Origin: Streptomyces sp. R21
GTDB taxonomy: Bacteria; Actinomycetota; Actinomycetes; Streptomycetales; Streptomycetaceae
Length of the DNA: 64,000 nt
Assembly: GCF_041051975.1 (NCBI RefSeq)
Contig: NZ_CP163435.1
Span: 4,278,001 to 4,342,000, forward strand
Direction of reading: 5' to 3'
Of this stretch, positions 22,778 to 31,448 are shown piece after piece. A program made the position numbers and the translations under genes. The notes below the pieces were generated by a model. The model was not told the DNA's origin, did not search any database, and saw only the letters and a program-made list of their open reading frames with translations. Position 1 is the first letter of the stretch; each line of letters begins with the position of its first letter.

Positions 22778-24280
22778 GTGTCCCGAAGCGCCGTCGAAAC
22801 CGAGCCCGAGAGCCCCCCGCCGGCGGGCGACGACCACGCCTTCTTCGGCCAGCCCAGGGGCCTGCTGACGCTCTCGGGCCTGGAGGTCTGGGAGCGCTTC
22901 TCGTTCCTCGGGATGCAGGCGATCCTGGTCCTCTTCTTCGCGGACACCGTCGCCCACGGCGGCATGGGCATGGCCGCGGGCACCGCCGCGTCGGTCTCGG
23001 CGGCGTACGGAACGCTCGTCTACCTGGTGTCCGTCGCCGGCGGCTGGCTCGCCGACCGCATGCTCGGCTCGTACCGCGCGGTCCTGTGGGGCGGCATCCT
23101 GATCGCCTGCGGCCACTACTCCATGGCGGTGCCGACGGCCGCCATGACCTGGACGGGCCTCGGCCTGATCAGCGCGGGAACCGGCCTGCTCAAGCCCAAT
23201 GTCGCCACCATGGTCGGCAAGCTCTACCGCACGGACGACGACCGCCGCGACGCCGGTTTCGCGCTCTACTACATGGCGATCAACATCGGCGCGTTCGCGG
23301 GCCCGCTGATCACCGGCTGGCTCGGCGACCACAAGGGCTGGCACTGGGGATTCTCGGCGGCCGCGATCGGCATGACGTTCGGCCTGATCCAGTACGTCAC
23401 GGGCCGACGTCACCTGGCCGGGCGCACCCACGCGGCCCAGTTCGCACTCCCCCCGGGCGCGATGCGCCGCGCGGTGCGCCGCATCGTCCTCGGGCTGCTC
23501 GCCGCGGCCGTCCTCGCGGTGCTCCTGGCGGCCGGCGGGTGGCTGACCATGGGCCGTTTCGTCGACCTGCTCACCCTCGTCTCGGTGATCGCCCCGGTGG
23601 TCTACTTCGCGGTCATGTTCCGCAGCGACCGGGTGAGCGCCGAGGAGCGGGGCCGGCTGCGGCCGTACGTCGTCCTCTTCCTCGCCTCGACCGTCTTCAA
23701 CTTCATCCTCTTCCAGGCGTACTCGACGATGATGCTGCTCGCCGCGTCGAACGCCGAGACGACGATCCTCGGCTTCGACTTCCCGGCGAGCTGGTACGCC
23801 TCCGCGCTCGGCGCCTTCGAGGTCGGTCTCGCGCCCTTCGTGGCCGCGCTCTGGGTCCGGATGGGCCACCGCCAGCCGCACGCCTCCAACAAGATCGCGA
23901 TCGGCGTGATCCTCGGCGGCCTCTCCTTCCTCCTGATGGTCCTGCCGACCAGCGGCCACCCGAGCGACGACTACCTGATGTCGGCCTGGTGGATCGTCGG
24001 CTCCTACCTGCTGCTGGGCCTCGGCGACATCCTGCTGGAGACCTCGGGCATGTCCGCGACCACCAAGCTCGCCCCGGTCGCCTTCTCCAGCCAGACCATG
24101 TCCCTCTGGTTCCTGTCCCTGGCCCTCGCCAACGGCATCCAGGCCCAGACCGTGAAGCTCTACGACGACGTCTCCAAGCCGGCGTACTTCGGCGTCAACG
24201 GCGCGATCGCCGTGGCCGCCGGCCTGGCCGTGATCGCCCTCGCGCCCTGGCTGCGCCGCACGATGCACCCCGTCCACTGA
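22778..24280 (+). CDS. Proton-dependent oligopeptide transporter (POT/PTR family)
   Basis: 500 aa from a GTG at 22778. The family motif ExxERF is present as LEVWERFSFLGMQA (near residue 35) at the end of the first helix. The PTR2 signature region GTGLLKPNVATMVGKLY follows, then FALYYMAINIGAFAGPLITGWLGD. About 14 hydrophobic segments are visible, as usual for bacterial POT proteins. It imports di- and tripeptides with protons across the cytoplasmic membrane. The hydrolase gene begins 10 bp after its stop, so the two are almost certainly co-transcribed: peptide-like substrates may be imported and then hydrolysed. Confidence 0.92.
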   Translation: MSRSAVETEPESPPPAGDDHAFFGQPRGLLTLSGLEVWERFSFLGMQAILVLFFADTVAHGGMGMAAGTAASVSAAYGTLVYLVSVAGGWLADRMLGSYRAVLWGGILIACGHYSMAVPTAAMTWTGLGLISAGTGLLKPNVATMVGKLYRTDDDRRDAGFALYYMAINIGAFAGPLITGWLGDHKGWHWGFSAAAIGMTFGLIQYVTGRRHLAGRTHAAQFALPPGAMRRAVRRIVLGLLAAAVLAVLLAAGGWLTMGRFVDLLTLVSVIAPVVYFAVMFRSDRVSAEERGRLRPYVVLFLASTVFNFILFQAYSTMMLLAASNAETTILGFDFPASWYASALGAFEVGLAPFVAALWVRMGHRQPHASNKIAIGVILGGLSFLLMVLPTSGHPSDDYLMSAWWIVGSYLLLGLGDILLETSGMSATTKLAPVAFSSQTMSLWFLSLALANGIQAQTVKLYDDVSKPAYFGVNGAIAVAAGLAVIALAPWLRRTMHPVH

Positions 24281-24290
24281 GGCAGCTCTC

Positions 24291-26342
24291 ATGAGTTCCA
24301 CTGAGGTGACCGTCATGAGCCCGCGCATCCGTACGTCCTTCCCCTACGAGACGGCGCACGACGACGTCCGCATCCCGCTGTCGGACGGCACACGGCTGTA
24401 CGCCCGCGTCTGGCGCCCGCTGACCGACGAGCCCGTCCCGGCGCTCCTCGAATACCTCCCGTACCGCCTCACGGACTGGACGGCTCCCCGCGACTGGCAG
24501 CGTCATCCCTGGTACGCCGGTCACGGGTACGCATCCGTGCGCGTGGACGTGCGCGGGCACGGCAACTCGGAGGGCCTGCCGACCGACGAGTACTCCCCGA
24601 CCGAGCTGGCCGACGGGGTGGAGGTGATCGACTGGCTGGCGGCGCAGCCCTGGTGCGACGGCCGGGTCGGCATGTTCGGCATCTCCTGGGGCGGCTTCAA
24701 CTCCCTCCAGCTCGCGGCCCTCGCGCCCGAGCCGCTCAAGGCGGTCGTCACGGTCTGCTCCACGGACGACCGCTATGACAACGACGTGCACTACATGGGA
24801 GGTTCCGTCCTCGCCGTCGACATGCACGCGTGGGCGGCCACCATGCTCGCCTTCGTCGCCCGCCCGCCGGACCCCGCGTACGCCGGTGAGCTGATGTGGC
24901 GCGAGCTGTGGCTGAAACGGCTGGAGGCGGTGGACCCGTACCTCCACACCTGGCTCGAACACCAGACCAGGGACGCGTACTGGCGGCACGGGAGCGTCTG
25001 CGAGGACTACGGCGCGATCCAGGCGGCCGTCCTCGCGGTGGGCGGCTGGCACGACCCGTACCGCGACACCGTGCTGCGCCTGATCGAGAACCTGCCGCCG
25101 GACCGCGTACGCGGCCTGATCGGCCCCTGGTCGCACCAGTACCCGGACCGCGGCCTGCCGCCCGGACCGGCGATCGGCTTCCTCCAGGAGACGCTGCGCT
25201 GGTGGGACCACTGGCTCCGCGGCACCGACACGGGGGTCATGGCGGAACCGCTGCTGCGCTCGTACGTCAGCGACTCGCACCCTCCGGCGACGGTCTACGA
25301 CGTACTGCCCGGCCGCTGGGTGGGCGACGACACCTGGCCCTCGCGCTCCGTCACCCCCCTCTCGTACACGCTCCAGGGCGCCCCGGTCCTCGTGCGCTCC
25401 CCCCAGCACACCGGCCTGGACGCGGGCCGCTTCTTCCCCTTCGGCAACGACGCGGACCTGCCGCCGGACCAGCGGGAGGAGGACGCCCGGTCGGCGTGCT
25501 TCGAGTTCGAGGTGCCGGAGGAGACCTGGGTGCTCGGGCGGCCACGCGTGCGGCTGCGGCTCACCTCCGGCGCTCCCCTGGGCCGGGGCCAGGTGGTGGC
25601 GCGGTTGTGCGACGTGTCGCCGGACGGCGCGTCGACCCTCGTCACCCGGGGCGTCCTCAACTTCTCGGCCCGGCACGGCCGCGACCGGGCGATTCCGTGG
25701 ACGCCGGGCACCACGGAGGAGGTCACCTTCGAACTGAACGGCATCGGCCACGCGTTCCCGCCCGGCCACCGCATCCGGCTCGCGGTCTCCTCCGCGTACT
25801 GGCCCTGGATCTGGCCGCAGCCGGGCTCCGAGGCTGGGTTCACGCTGGACCCGGCGGGGAGCGCGCTCGAACTGCCCGTACGCGTACGGGAGTCGGCGCC
25901 TTCTTCGGAGGAATCGAAGCCGATCACCTTTGACGAACCGGAGCAGTCCGAGCCGCTCGGTGTCGTGTTCCCGGCCACCCTGGACGAGCCCCGTCCGGAA
26001 CGCCTGGTCATCCGCGACGTCGCAAAGGGCGAATGGCGCCTGGAGGTCGACCCCCGCTACGGCGGCACCCGCGTCTACCCCGACGGCCTCGAATTCACCG
26101 AGGACGCCGTGGAGACGTACACGATCAACGAGTCCGACCCCCTGTCCGCCCGCACCCACTCGACCTGGTCGATCCGCCTGCACCGCCCCGAACTGGGCTG
26201 GGACGCACGGGTGGAGACCCGCTCCGACATCACCTGCGACGCCGAGAACTTCCTCACCTCGAACGAGGTGATCTGCAAGGACGGGGACGAGGTGGTGTTC
26301 CACCGGACGTGGGAGAGGACAATTCCGCGTACGGCGGGCTGA
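24291..26342 (+). CDS. CocE/NonD family serine hydrolase (peptidase S15-like)
   Basis: 683 aa. The alpha/beta-hydrolase domain has the oxyanion segment EYLPYRLTDWT, the nucleophile in GMFGISWGGFNS (GxSxG), a catalytic Asp probably in GGWHDPYRDT, and His in GPWSHQYPDRG. The rest is the jelly-roll X-Pro dipeptidase C-terminal domain (LRLTSGAPLGRGQVVARLCDV..., FPPGHRIRLAVSS). The family includes cocaine esterase, acylases and X-prolyl dipeptidases. There is no signal peptide, so it is cytosolic. The start is ATG 24291 with GAGG 9 nt upstream; a second in-frame ATG at 24315 is possible. The C-terminal about 130 residues extend beyond the usual jelly roll. Coupling to the POT transporter suggests peptide or amide substrates. 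Confidence 0.9.
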   Translation: MSSTEVTVMSPRIRTSFPYETAHDDVRIPLSDGTRLYARVWRPLTDEPVPALLEYLPYRLTDWTAPRDWQRHPWYAGHGYASVRVDVRGHGNSEGLPTDEYSPTELADGVEVIDWLAAQPWCDGRVGMFGISWGGFNSLQLAALAPEPLKAVVTVCSTDDRYDNDVHYMGGSVLAVDMHAWAATMLAFVARPPDPAYAGELMWRELWLKRLEAVDPYLHTWLEHQTRDAYWRHGSVCEDYGAIQAAVLAVGGWHDPYRDTVLRLIENLPPDRVRGLIGPWSHQYPDRGLPPGPAIGFLQETLRWWDHWLRGTDTGVMAEPLLRSYVSDSHPPATVYDVLPGRWVGDDTWPSRSVTPLSYTLQGAPVLVRSPQHTGLDAGRFFPFGNDADLPPDQREEDARSACFEFEVPEETWVLGRPRVRLRLTSGAPLGRGQVVARLCDVSPDGASTLVTRGVLNFSARHGRDRAIPWTPGTTEEVTFELNGIGHAFPPGHRIRLAVSSAYWPWIWPQPGSEAGFTLDPAGSALELPVRVRESAPSSEESKPITFDEPEQSEPLGVVFPATLDEPRPERLVIRDVAKGEWRLEVDPRYGGTRVYPDGLEFTEDAVETYTINESDPLSARTHSTWSIRLHRPELGWDARVETRSDITCDAENFLTSNEVICKDGDEVVFHRTWERTIPRTAG

Positions 26343-26403
26343 CGCGCCGGGGCCGACGAGCCGGACGGAACGCGCGCGCAGGGGATTTGGGGGCTCGAGA
26401 GCA

Positions 26404-26781
26404 ATGCCCAGGACTGGGGAATTCCTGATGCGCCTCGACGAGGGGATGCTCGCGTACTTCCGTGAGATGGCCGACGAGATGGTCACGCGGTTCGGGATCT
26501 CACGGGCGGAGGCCGTGGCGAGGATCAACAAGGCTTACAGGGGGCGGGAGTTCGAGCCGTATCCCGATCTGATGTGCCACGAGCTTCCCGAGTACTGGGG
26601 GTACGGGCTCTACTTCAAGCCCAACGCCGGGCGGCTGCCCGACGACGACCCGGACACGGACCTCTCCGTGTGGGAGGTACGGCCGGCTCCGCCCAGGGAC
26701 TCCGGCGTCTGGACGATCGAGGGGTCCGGGACGGTCGAGGGGTCGAAGACGGTCGAGGGGTCCAAGCCGGTCGAACCGTAA
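26404..26781 (+). CDS. Small protein of unknown function, partial paralogue of the protein at 29097-30050
   Basis: 125 aa. Residues 3-95 align without gaps worth noting to the last third of the 317-residue protein encoded at 29097-30050. Shared blocks are YFREMADE/YFREMADV, RFGISRAEAVARIN, HELPEYW, GLYFKP/GLYFRP, and RPAPPRDSG. The similarity begins exactly at the start (PRTGEFLMRLD versus PRTEEFLLRLD), so this gene looks like a detached C-terminal domain or the remnant of a truncated duplicate. The C-terminus is three 18-bp repeats (TIEGSG, TVEGSK, TVEGSK). No strong ribosome site is seen. No function is recognised; the domain looks soluble, acidic and cytosolic. Confidence 0.7.
   Translation: MPRTGEFLMRLDEGMLAYFREMADEMVTRFGISRAEAVARINKAYRGREFEPYPDLMCHELPEYWGYGLYFKPNAGRLPDDDPDTDLSVWEVRPAPPRDSGVWTIEGSGTVEGSKTVEGSKPVEP
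26713..26766 (+). repeat. Three 18-bp tandem repeats inside the 3' end of a gene
   Basis: Units at 26713-26730, 26731-26748 and 26749-26766 share the core GGTCGAGGGGTC (first copy GATCGAGGGGTC). They encode the hexapeptides TIEGSG, TVEGSK and TVEGSK. This suggests slippage or recent expansion at the C-terminus. Confidence 0.9.
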
Positions 26782-27027
26782 TGCCCAAGTTATGCACCTT
26801 GCTCCGCCTTGTTCATGCTTGATCGCGTGAATTGAGTCACGTTCGGACGAGTGCACCTTCCGCATCACTCGGTGACTTCCCCTTCGCGGAAGGCAAGTTG
26901 AGAATCACATTCCGAGCCAATCGGACAATTTCTCCCTTCATCTCTGCAGGTGAAATCGGGTTCGCCGCGATATCGGACCTTGTTCCCGACATGTGCTCTC
27001 GCATACGTTCGCGTCAATCCGAGCGGA

Positions 27028-27189
27028 CCGCCGAATCCTGCCACCGCCCGGAACCCCACCCACGCACGGCAGGAGCGGGGGACCCAGGTAAGCCGCCGAT
27101 CCGGACTCCGGAACGGCTCGGGGTGAAGTCGCGCCGACTCCGCGACCGGGCACCTCCCGCCCGAACCCGACAGCTCACCTCGCAGGCGG
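27028..27189 (+). ncRNA. c-di-AMP riboswitch (ydaO/yuaA type) in the leader of a cell-wall hydrolase gene
   Basis: The leader holds the blocks I associate with actinobacterial ydaO riboswitches: GAATCCTGCC (27033-27042), GGCAGGAGCGGGGGACCCA (27068-27086), CGGGGTGAAG (27119-27128) and CGACAGCTCACC near 27168-27179. CCGCC at 27028-27032 can pair with GGCGG at 27185-27189 to close P1, placing the switch next to the GGAGAGG ribosome site of the downstream gene. Position, order and the LysM/transglycosylase target all fit. A possible promoter (TTGTTC, 16 bp, CATACG) precedes it near 26978-27006. The rest of the 424-bp gap (26782-26977) is AT-richer, with no further clear element. Confidence 0.85.
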
Positions 27190-27205
27190 CGGAGAGGAAC
27201 GCGTC

Positions 27206-27994
27206 ATGGCCGCACGAGGCAAGCACCGCCGTCCGAAGACCAGCCCCCTCACCCGTGGCTTCGTCGCCGCGGGAACGAGTGGAGCCGCACTCGCACTCCC
27301 GATCGTGGGAGCGACCGGCGCCCACGCGGCCGAGCCGACGCAGGCCACGCAGGCCACGCAGGCAGCACAAGCCGCGAAGGCCGCGCAGGCCGATCTCCCG
27401 CAGATCCAGCTCGTCACGTACAAGGTCCACACGGGCGACACCCTGTCCGGGATCGCTCACGACCACTCCAAGGACGGCAGCTGGCAGGCCCTCTACAAGG
27501 CCAACCGTGCGGTCATCGGCGACGACCCGACCCTGATCCACCCGGGCCTCACGTTGACGGTGGGCACGAGGACGACCGGGACGACGGCAAAGACCGGAAC
27601 GACGGGAACAACGGGAACGACTGGGACGACCGCCAAATCGTTCACGGCTACCCCCGCCTCCGCCACCACGTACACCAACGACCTCGACGGCTGGATCAAG
27701 CAGTCGCTGGACATCATGGCAAAGTCCGGCATACCGGGCACCTATGACGGTATCTACCGCAACGCCATGCGTGAGTCGTCGGGCAACCCCCTGGCCACCA
27801 ACAACTGGGACTCGAACGCCGCGGCCGGCACCCCGTCCAAGGGCCTCCTCCAGGTGATCGACCCCACCTTCAGCGCCTACCACGTGCCCGGCACCTCGAT
27901 GGACCCCTACGACCCGGTCGCCAACATCACGGCGGCGTGCAACTACGCCGCCGCGATGTACGGGTCGATCGACAACGTCAACGGGGCCTACTGA
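27206..27994 (+). CDS. Secreted LysM and transglycosylase-like cell-wall hydrolase
   Basis: 262 aa. It has a twin-basic N-terminus and hydrophobic core ending at THAHAAEP-like GAHAAEP (signal peptide to about residue 43), a Gln/Ala-rich spacer (TQATQATQAAQAAKAAQA), one LysM domain (YKVHTGDTLSGIAHDHS... YKANRAVIG... IHPGLTLTV, residues 71-116), a Thr/Gly-rich linker, and a lysozyme-like SLT domain from about 152. The likely catalytic Glu is in NAMRESSGNPLA, and SKGLLQVIDPTF is the conserved second motif. It cleaves peptidoglycan outside the cell, as in Rpf/SwlA-type enzymes that act in germination and growth. GGAGAGG precedes the ATG. The riboswitch directly upstream links it to c-di-AMP signalling. 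Confidence 0.93.
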   Translation: MAARGKHRRPKTSPLTRGFVAAGTSGAALALPIVGATGAHAAEPTQATQATQAAQAAKAAQADLPQIQLVTYKVHTGDTLSGIAHDHSKDGSWQALYKANRAVIGDDPTLIHPGLTLTVGTRTTGTTAKTGTTGTTGTTGTTAKSFTATPASATTYTNDLDGWIKQSLDIMAKSGIPGTYDGIYRNAMRESSGNPLATNNWDSNAAAGTPSKGLLQVIDPTFSAYHVPGTSMDPYDPVANITAACNYAAAMYGSIDNVNGAY

Positions 27995-28013
27995 GCAACA
28001 GGTCTGACGCGAC

Positions 28014-28856
28014 CTACCGCGGCAGCGGGGCACCCTGCCGGGCCGGTGGCCCGGAGAACAGTCGCTCGAGGACGACCGCGATCCCGTCGTCCTCGTTCGA
28101 GAGCGTCACCTCGTCGGCCACGGCCTTGAGTTCGGGGTGTGCGTTGGCCATCGCGACGCCGCGGGCGGCCCAGTCGAACATCGGGATGTCGTTGGGCATG
28201 TCGCCGAAGGCGATCGTGGCGGAGGCCTCCAGACCCAGGTGCGCGGCGGCCAGCGCAAGGCCCGTCGCCTTGGTCACGCCACATGGCTGAAGTTCGACGG
28301 TGCCGGGGCCCGACATGGTGACCGTCGCCAGCGAACCGACCACCGTGCGGGCCGCCGACGCCAACTCGTCGTCGGACAGGGTCGGATGGCGCAGCAGCAC
28401 CTTGCTGATGGGTTCCGTCCAGAGGTCGTCGCGCCGGTGCACGCGCACGGCGGGGAGCGTGGGGTGCGGCATCAGATACCCGGGCTCGATGAGCGTCAGC
28501 CCGTCCACGCCGTCCTGGTCCACCGCCGCGTAGAGCAGGCCGACCTCCGCCTCGATCTTGCCGAGTGCCGTTTCCGCCAACTCCCTGTCCAGGGTGACCG
28601 ACCAGAGCAGTTCGTCCGCCCCGGCGTCGTACAGCTGAGCCCCCTGCCCGCACACCGCGAGACCCGTGCTGCCGAGATCCTCCAGCAGCGGTCGCACTCT
28701 GGGCGCCGGGCGTCCCGTCACCACCAGATGCTGTGCGCCCGCCCCGGCCACCCGCGCCAGCACGGCCCGTGACCGGTCGGAGAGAGTGTCGTCGCCGCGG
28801 AGCAGCGTTCCGTCCAGGTCAGTGGCGATAAGTGAATATGCAGTCGGAGCGGCCAT
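28014..28856 (-). CDS. HAD-superfamily hydrolase (Cof-type phosphatase)
   Basis: 280 aa from ATG 28856 (MAAPTAYSLIATDLDG). A start ten codons further upstream is possible, but neither has a clear ribosome site. HAD motif I is ATDLDGTLL (nucleophile Asp), motif II lies in HLVVTGRPAPR, the motif III lysine is probably in EPISKVLL, and motif IV is FGDMPNDIPMFDWA. A C2-type cap with a beta/alpha insertion spans about 85-200, as in Cof/YidA phosphatases. These cytosolic enzymes dephosphorylate sugar phosphates, flavin precursors or similar metabolites; the substrate here is unknown. The gene is convergent with the LysM gene (19 bp apart) and divergent from the next gene. Confidence 0.9.
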   Translation of the reverse strand: MAAPTAYSLIATDLDGTLLRGDDTLSDRSRAVLARVAGAGAQHLVVTGRPAPRVRPLLEDLGSTGLAVCGQGAQLYDAGADELLWSVTLDRELAETALGKIEAEVGLLYAAVDQDGVDGLTLIEPGYLMPHPTLPAVRVHRRDDLWTEPISKVLLRHPTLSDDELASAARTVVGSLATVTMSGPGTVELQPCGVTKATGLALAAAHLGLEASATIAFGDMPNDIPMFDWAARGVAMANAHPELKAVADEVTLSNEDDGIAVVLERLFSGPPARQGAPLPR

Positions 28857-29096
28857 GATCCGAAGAATACGGATCGAACGACACATCGGCCCTGCGTGAA
28901 CCGGACGACGTCCGGTATCTCGTGCGCCCCGCGCCTCGCCGTACCGATCCGGTTCCGCTTCCCGATACCGATCCGGTTCCGCTTCGCCGGGCCGGTACCG
29001 CACCGCCGTGCCGGGAGCAGGATGATGACGCGACACCGGCTCGAACGCCTGTGGGAAGTCGGGAAGTTGACCCATCGGGAAATTCAGGAGAGAGAC

Positions 29097-30050
29097 ATGA
29101 GCCTCTTCGAAGCGCATCTGCGCAGGACCGCCGTGGGAATCCTGGAGCGGTTCCCCGAAGAGCTGAGGCCGGAGATCTACGTCCTCTCCTTCCGCATCTG
29201 GCGGACCGACGACGACTGCCGCCGCCCCTATGTGGCCATCGGCTACAACACCGAGAGCCAGTACGAACGCGAGACCCAGCCGGAGGACCCGGGCGAGGCC
29301 CGCTGGAACTACGCCTACTGGCTCCTGGAGGGCTTCGAGACACTCGGGAACGTGCCCGAGGACTCGGAGGGCAGCCGCCTCTACGTCGAGGAGGTGAAGC
29401 AACTCGGGCTCTGGTACGAGGGATACGACGGCGAGTTCGAGCTGCCCGACGACCTCCCCGAGGCCGAGCAGAAGGAGATCGACGGCAAGGACGACCTCCT
29501 CGGCCTGCACTTCTCCGGCGCCTGCATCTCCCTCGCCCGGCATCTGCACTCCGCGGGCCACATCGAGCGGATCCTCGGCCGCCCCCTTCCGATCGTCGTC
29601 TTCGACATGTACGCCCCCGGCTGGGAGTTGGCCGCCACCGAGGCCGCCAACCCACCCGGGTCGATCGCCGACTTCCTGGCCTGGCAGCACGCCGCGACCT
29701 ATGAAAGCGCCCCGCGGACCGAGGAGTTCCTCCTGCGCCTCGACACCGACTGGCTCGACTACTTCCGCGAGATGGCCGACGTCCTCGTGGAGCGCTTCGG
29801 GATCTCCCGGGCGGAGGCCGTCGCCCGCATCAACGAGCGGTACGCCGCCGAGGAGCTCCAGCCCATGGGCGAGGACCTCCTGGGCCACGAACTCCCCGAA
29901 TACTGGGCCCACGGCCTCTACTTCAGACCCGACGCCCAAGGCCGCCTCCCCTCCGGCGACGAGAACGCCGACGGCGACCTCACCCAGTGGAACGTCCGCC
30001 CGGCTCCACCGCGGGACTCGGGGGCCTGGACGCTGGAGGATGGGGAGTGA
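29097..30050 (+). CDS. Conserved protein of unknown function (long paralogue)
   Basis: 317 aa from ATG 29097 (MSLFEAHLRRT) with AGGAGAG 5 nt upstream; an earlier in-frame ATG pair near 29022 is possible but weaker. The N-terminal two thirds (EELRPEIYVLSFRIWRTDDDCRRPYVAIGYNTE... PIVVFDMYAPGWELAATEAANP) look like an alpha/beta protein with an acidic middle (DDLPEAEQKEIDGKDDLLG). The C-terminal third (from RTEEFLLRLD) is the domain shared with the 125-residue protein at 26404-26781. There is no signal peptide, membrane segment or recognised catalytic motif. I do not recognise the family. The paralogues lie 2.7 kb apart, separated by the LysM and HAD genes, which suggests local duplication with partial loss. 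Confidence 0.75.
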   Translation: MSLFEAHLRRTAVGILERFPEELRPEIYVLSFRIWRTDDDCRRPYVAIGYNTESQYERETQPEDPGEARWNYAYWLLEGFETLGNVPEDSEGSRLYVEEVKQLGLWYEGYDGEFELPDDLPEAEQKEIDGKDDLLGLHFSGACISLARHLHSAGHIERILGRPLPIVVFDMYAPGWELAATEAANPPGSIADFLAWQHAATYESAPRTEEFLLRLDTDWLDYFREMADVLVERFGISRAEAVARINERYAAEELQPMGEDLLGHELPEYWAHGLYFRPDAQGRLPSGDENADGDLTQWNVRPAPPRDSGAWTLEDGE

Positions 30051-30120
30051 CACGGGGCCGCGGGACAACCACCTGGGCGGCGTGACGGCCAACGGCGCGG
30101 CGGCCGGACGCCACGCCCCC

Positions 30121-30149
30121 GAGCCGTCGACGGCCGCCGTCAACGGCTC
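30121..30149. terminator. Bidirectional hairpin between convergent genes
   Basis: GAGCCGT (30121-30127) pairs with ACGGCTC (30143-30149), and GACGGC (30129-30134) with GCCGTC (30136-30141). It lies between the stop codons of the unknown-function gene and the FAD oxidoreductase gene. Confidence 0.7.
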
Positions 30150-30160
30150 GTCCGCTCCCC

Positions 30161-31390
30161 TCAGCCGTGCGCTGCCGCCAGGTGTTTCGCCAGCCGCGGT
30201 GACGCGAACTCCGTACCGCACACGAACCGCATGACCGGGCCGTACGAAGCCGCCGCCGGCAATCCCGTGAAGTACAGCCCCGGTACGGAGGATCGATAGC
30301 CCGCGCCGAGCTTCGGCGTGCCCCTGCTCACGGCCAGCTGGGTACGCAGTTCGTGTCCGAGGAAGTCCATCGCCGCGATGCCCACGCGGTAGCCGGTCGC
30401 GGCTATGACGTGGTCGGCGGAGAGCTCCTCGGTACGGCCGCCGAGCGTCTGGACGGTGAGCACCGGATGCGCGTCCTGGGCCTCCGCACGGACGATCCGC
30501 GCGACCTCGCGGACGCCGACCTTGCCCTCGAAGCGGTCACGCAACCACCAGGCACCGAGCGGACCCAGGACCCGGCGGACCAGGTAGTGGCGGGCCTCCG
30601 CGGGCAGATGCCGGTACGGCTGCGGGTAGTAGCTCAGCGCCCACAGGGACCAGGCGCGACCGAACGGCGACTCGGGACGCAGCTTCGGCTGCTCCCAAGG
30701 GGGCGCGCCGAAGGCGACCCTGCCCCGGCCCCGTGAGACGACCCGCACCTGCGCGCCCGCCTCCGCGGCCAGGGCCGCCGTCTCCAGCGCGGACTGCCCC
30801 GCGCCGACGACCACGAGCTCCTTGCCCGCGAACCGGCTCAGGTCGTGGTGCTGGGAGCTGTGGGAGACAGGGCCCGTGGGGGTGGGGCCGTCGGCCGCCG
30901 CGCCCCTGAGCTCGACGGGAAGATGCGCGAGCCCGGACAGCCCGGTGGCCACCACGACCGCCCGGGCCGTGAACAACTCCCCCGAGTCCAGCTTGATTTC
31001 GAAGCCGCCGCCACTCCGGCCCCCCTGGCCCCCTGGCCCGCTCTTGCGGTCCACGGAGACGACCCGCACCCGCTCCAGCTCGGGCACGAGCTTCTGCTGG
31101 AACCACTCCCCGTACCCGATGAACGTCTCGACGGGAATGATGTCCTCGTCCGTGACGAGCCGCGGTATGCCCGCCGCGTCGCAGTAGTCGACGAGATTGT
31201 GGCCGCGTTGCGGCGCGTCGATGCTGGATGCGGCCGGAGTCGATTTCAGCAGCATCCCCTCGGGCATGTGGTCACGCCAACTGACCATCGGCTCACCGAA
31301 GACGCGCACAGGAATGCCACGCGCCCGCAAATGGGCTGCGGTGGACAGGCCGAACGGCCCGGCACCGATGACTGCTACCGGATGAATCAC
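30161..31390 (-). CDS. FAD/NAD(P)-dependent oxidoreductase (flavin monooxygenase-like)
   Basis: 409 aa from a GTG at 31390 with GGAGGG 6 nt upstream. FAD-binding motif VAVIGAGPFGLSTAAHL is at the N-terminus. A second dinucleotide motif LVVVGAGQSALETAALAAE lies near residue 190, the NADPH-side motif of two-dinucleotide flavoproteins. The substrate side includes RDHMPEGMLLKSTPAASS and the C-terminal DHVIAATGYRVGI (the ATG motif). The layout is that of class B monooxygenase/YrpB-like or ornithine-hydroxylase-like enzymes. It is soluble. The ATP-grasp gene ends 58 bp upstream on the same strand, so the two form an operon; an oxidised product of the ligase, or a precursor for it, is an obvious but untested idea. 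Confidence 0.85.
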   Translation of the reverse strand: MIHPVAVIGAGPFGLSTAAHLRARGIPVRVFGEPMVSWRDHMPEGMLLKSTPAASSIDAPQRGHNLVDYCDAAGIPRLVTDEDIIPVETFIGYGEWFQQKLVPELERVRVVSVDRKSGPGGQGGRSGGGFEIKLDSGELFTARAVVVATGLSGLAHLPVELRGAAADGPTPTGPVSHSSQHHDLSRFAGKELVVVGAGQSALETAALAAEAGAQVRVVSRGRGRVAFGAPPWEQPKLRPESPFGRAWSLWALSYYPQPYRHLPAEARHYLVRRVLGPLGAWWLRDRFEGKVGVREVARIVRAEAQDAHPVLTVQTLGGRTEELSADHVIAATGYRVGIAAMDFLGHELRTQLAVSRGTPKLGAGYRSSVPGLYFTGLPAAASYGPVMRFVCGTEFASPRLAKHLAAAHG

Positions 31391-31448
31391 GAAGTCCCTC
31401 CCCAGGACACCACTTCGCCACTTCGCGGTCGTGCGTTCCCTCTCGCCC

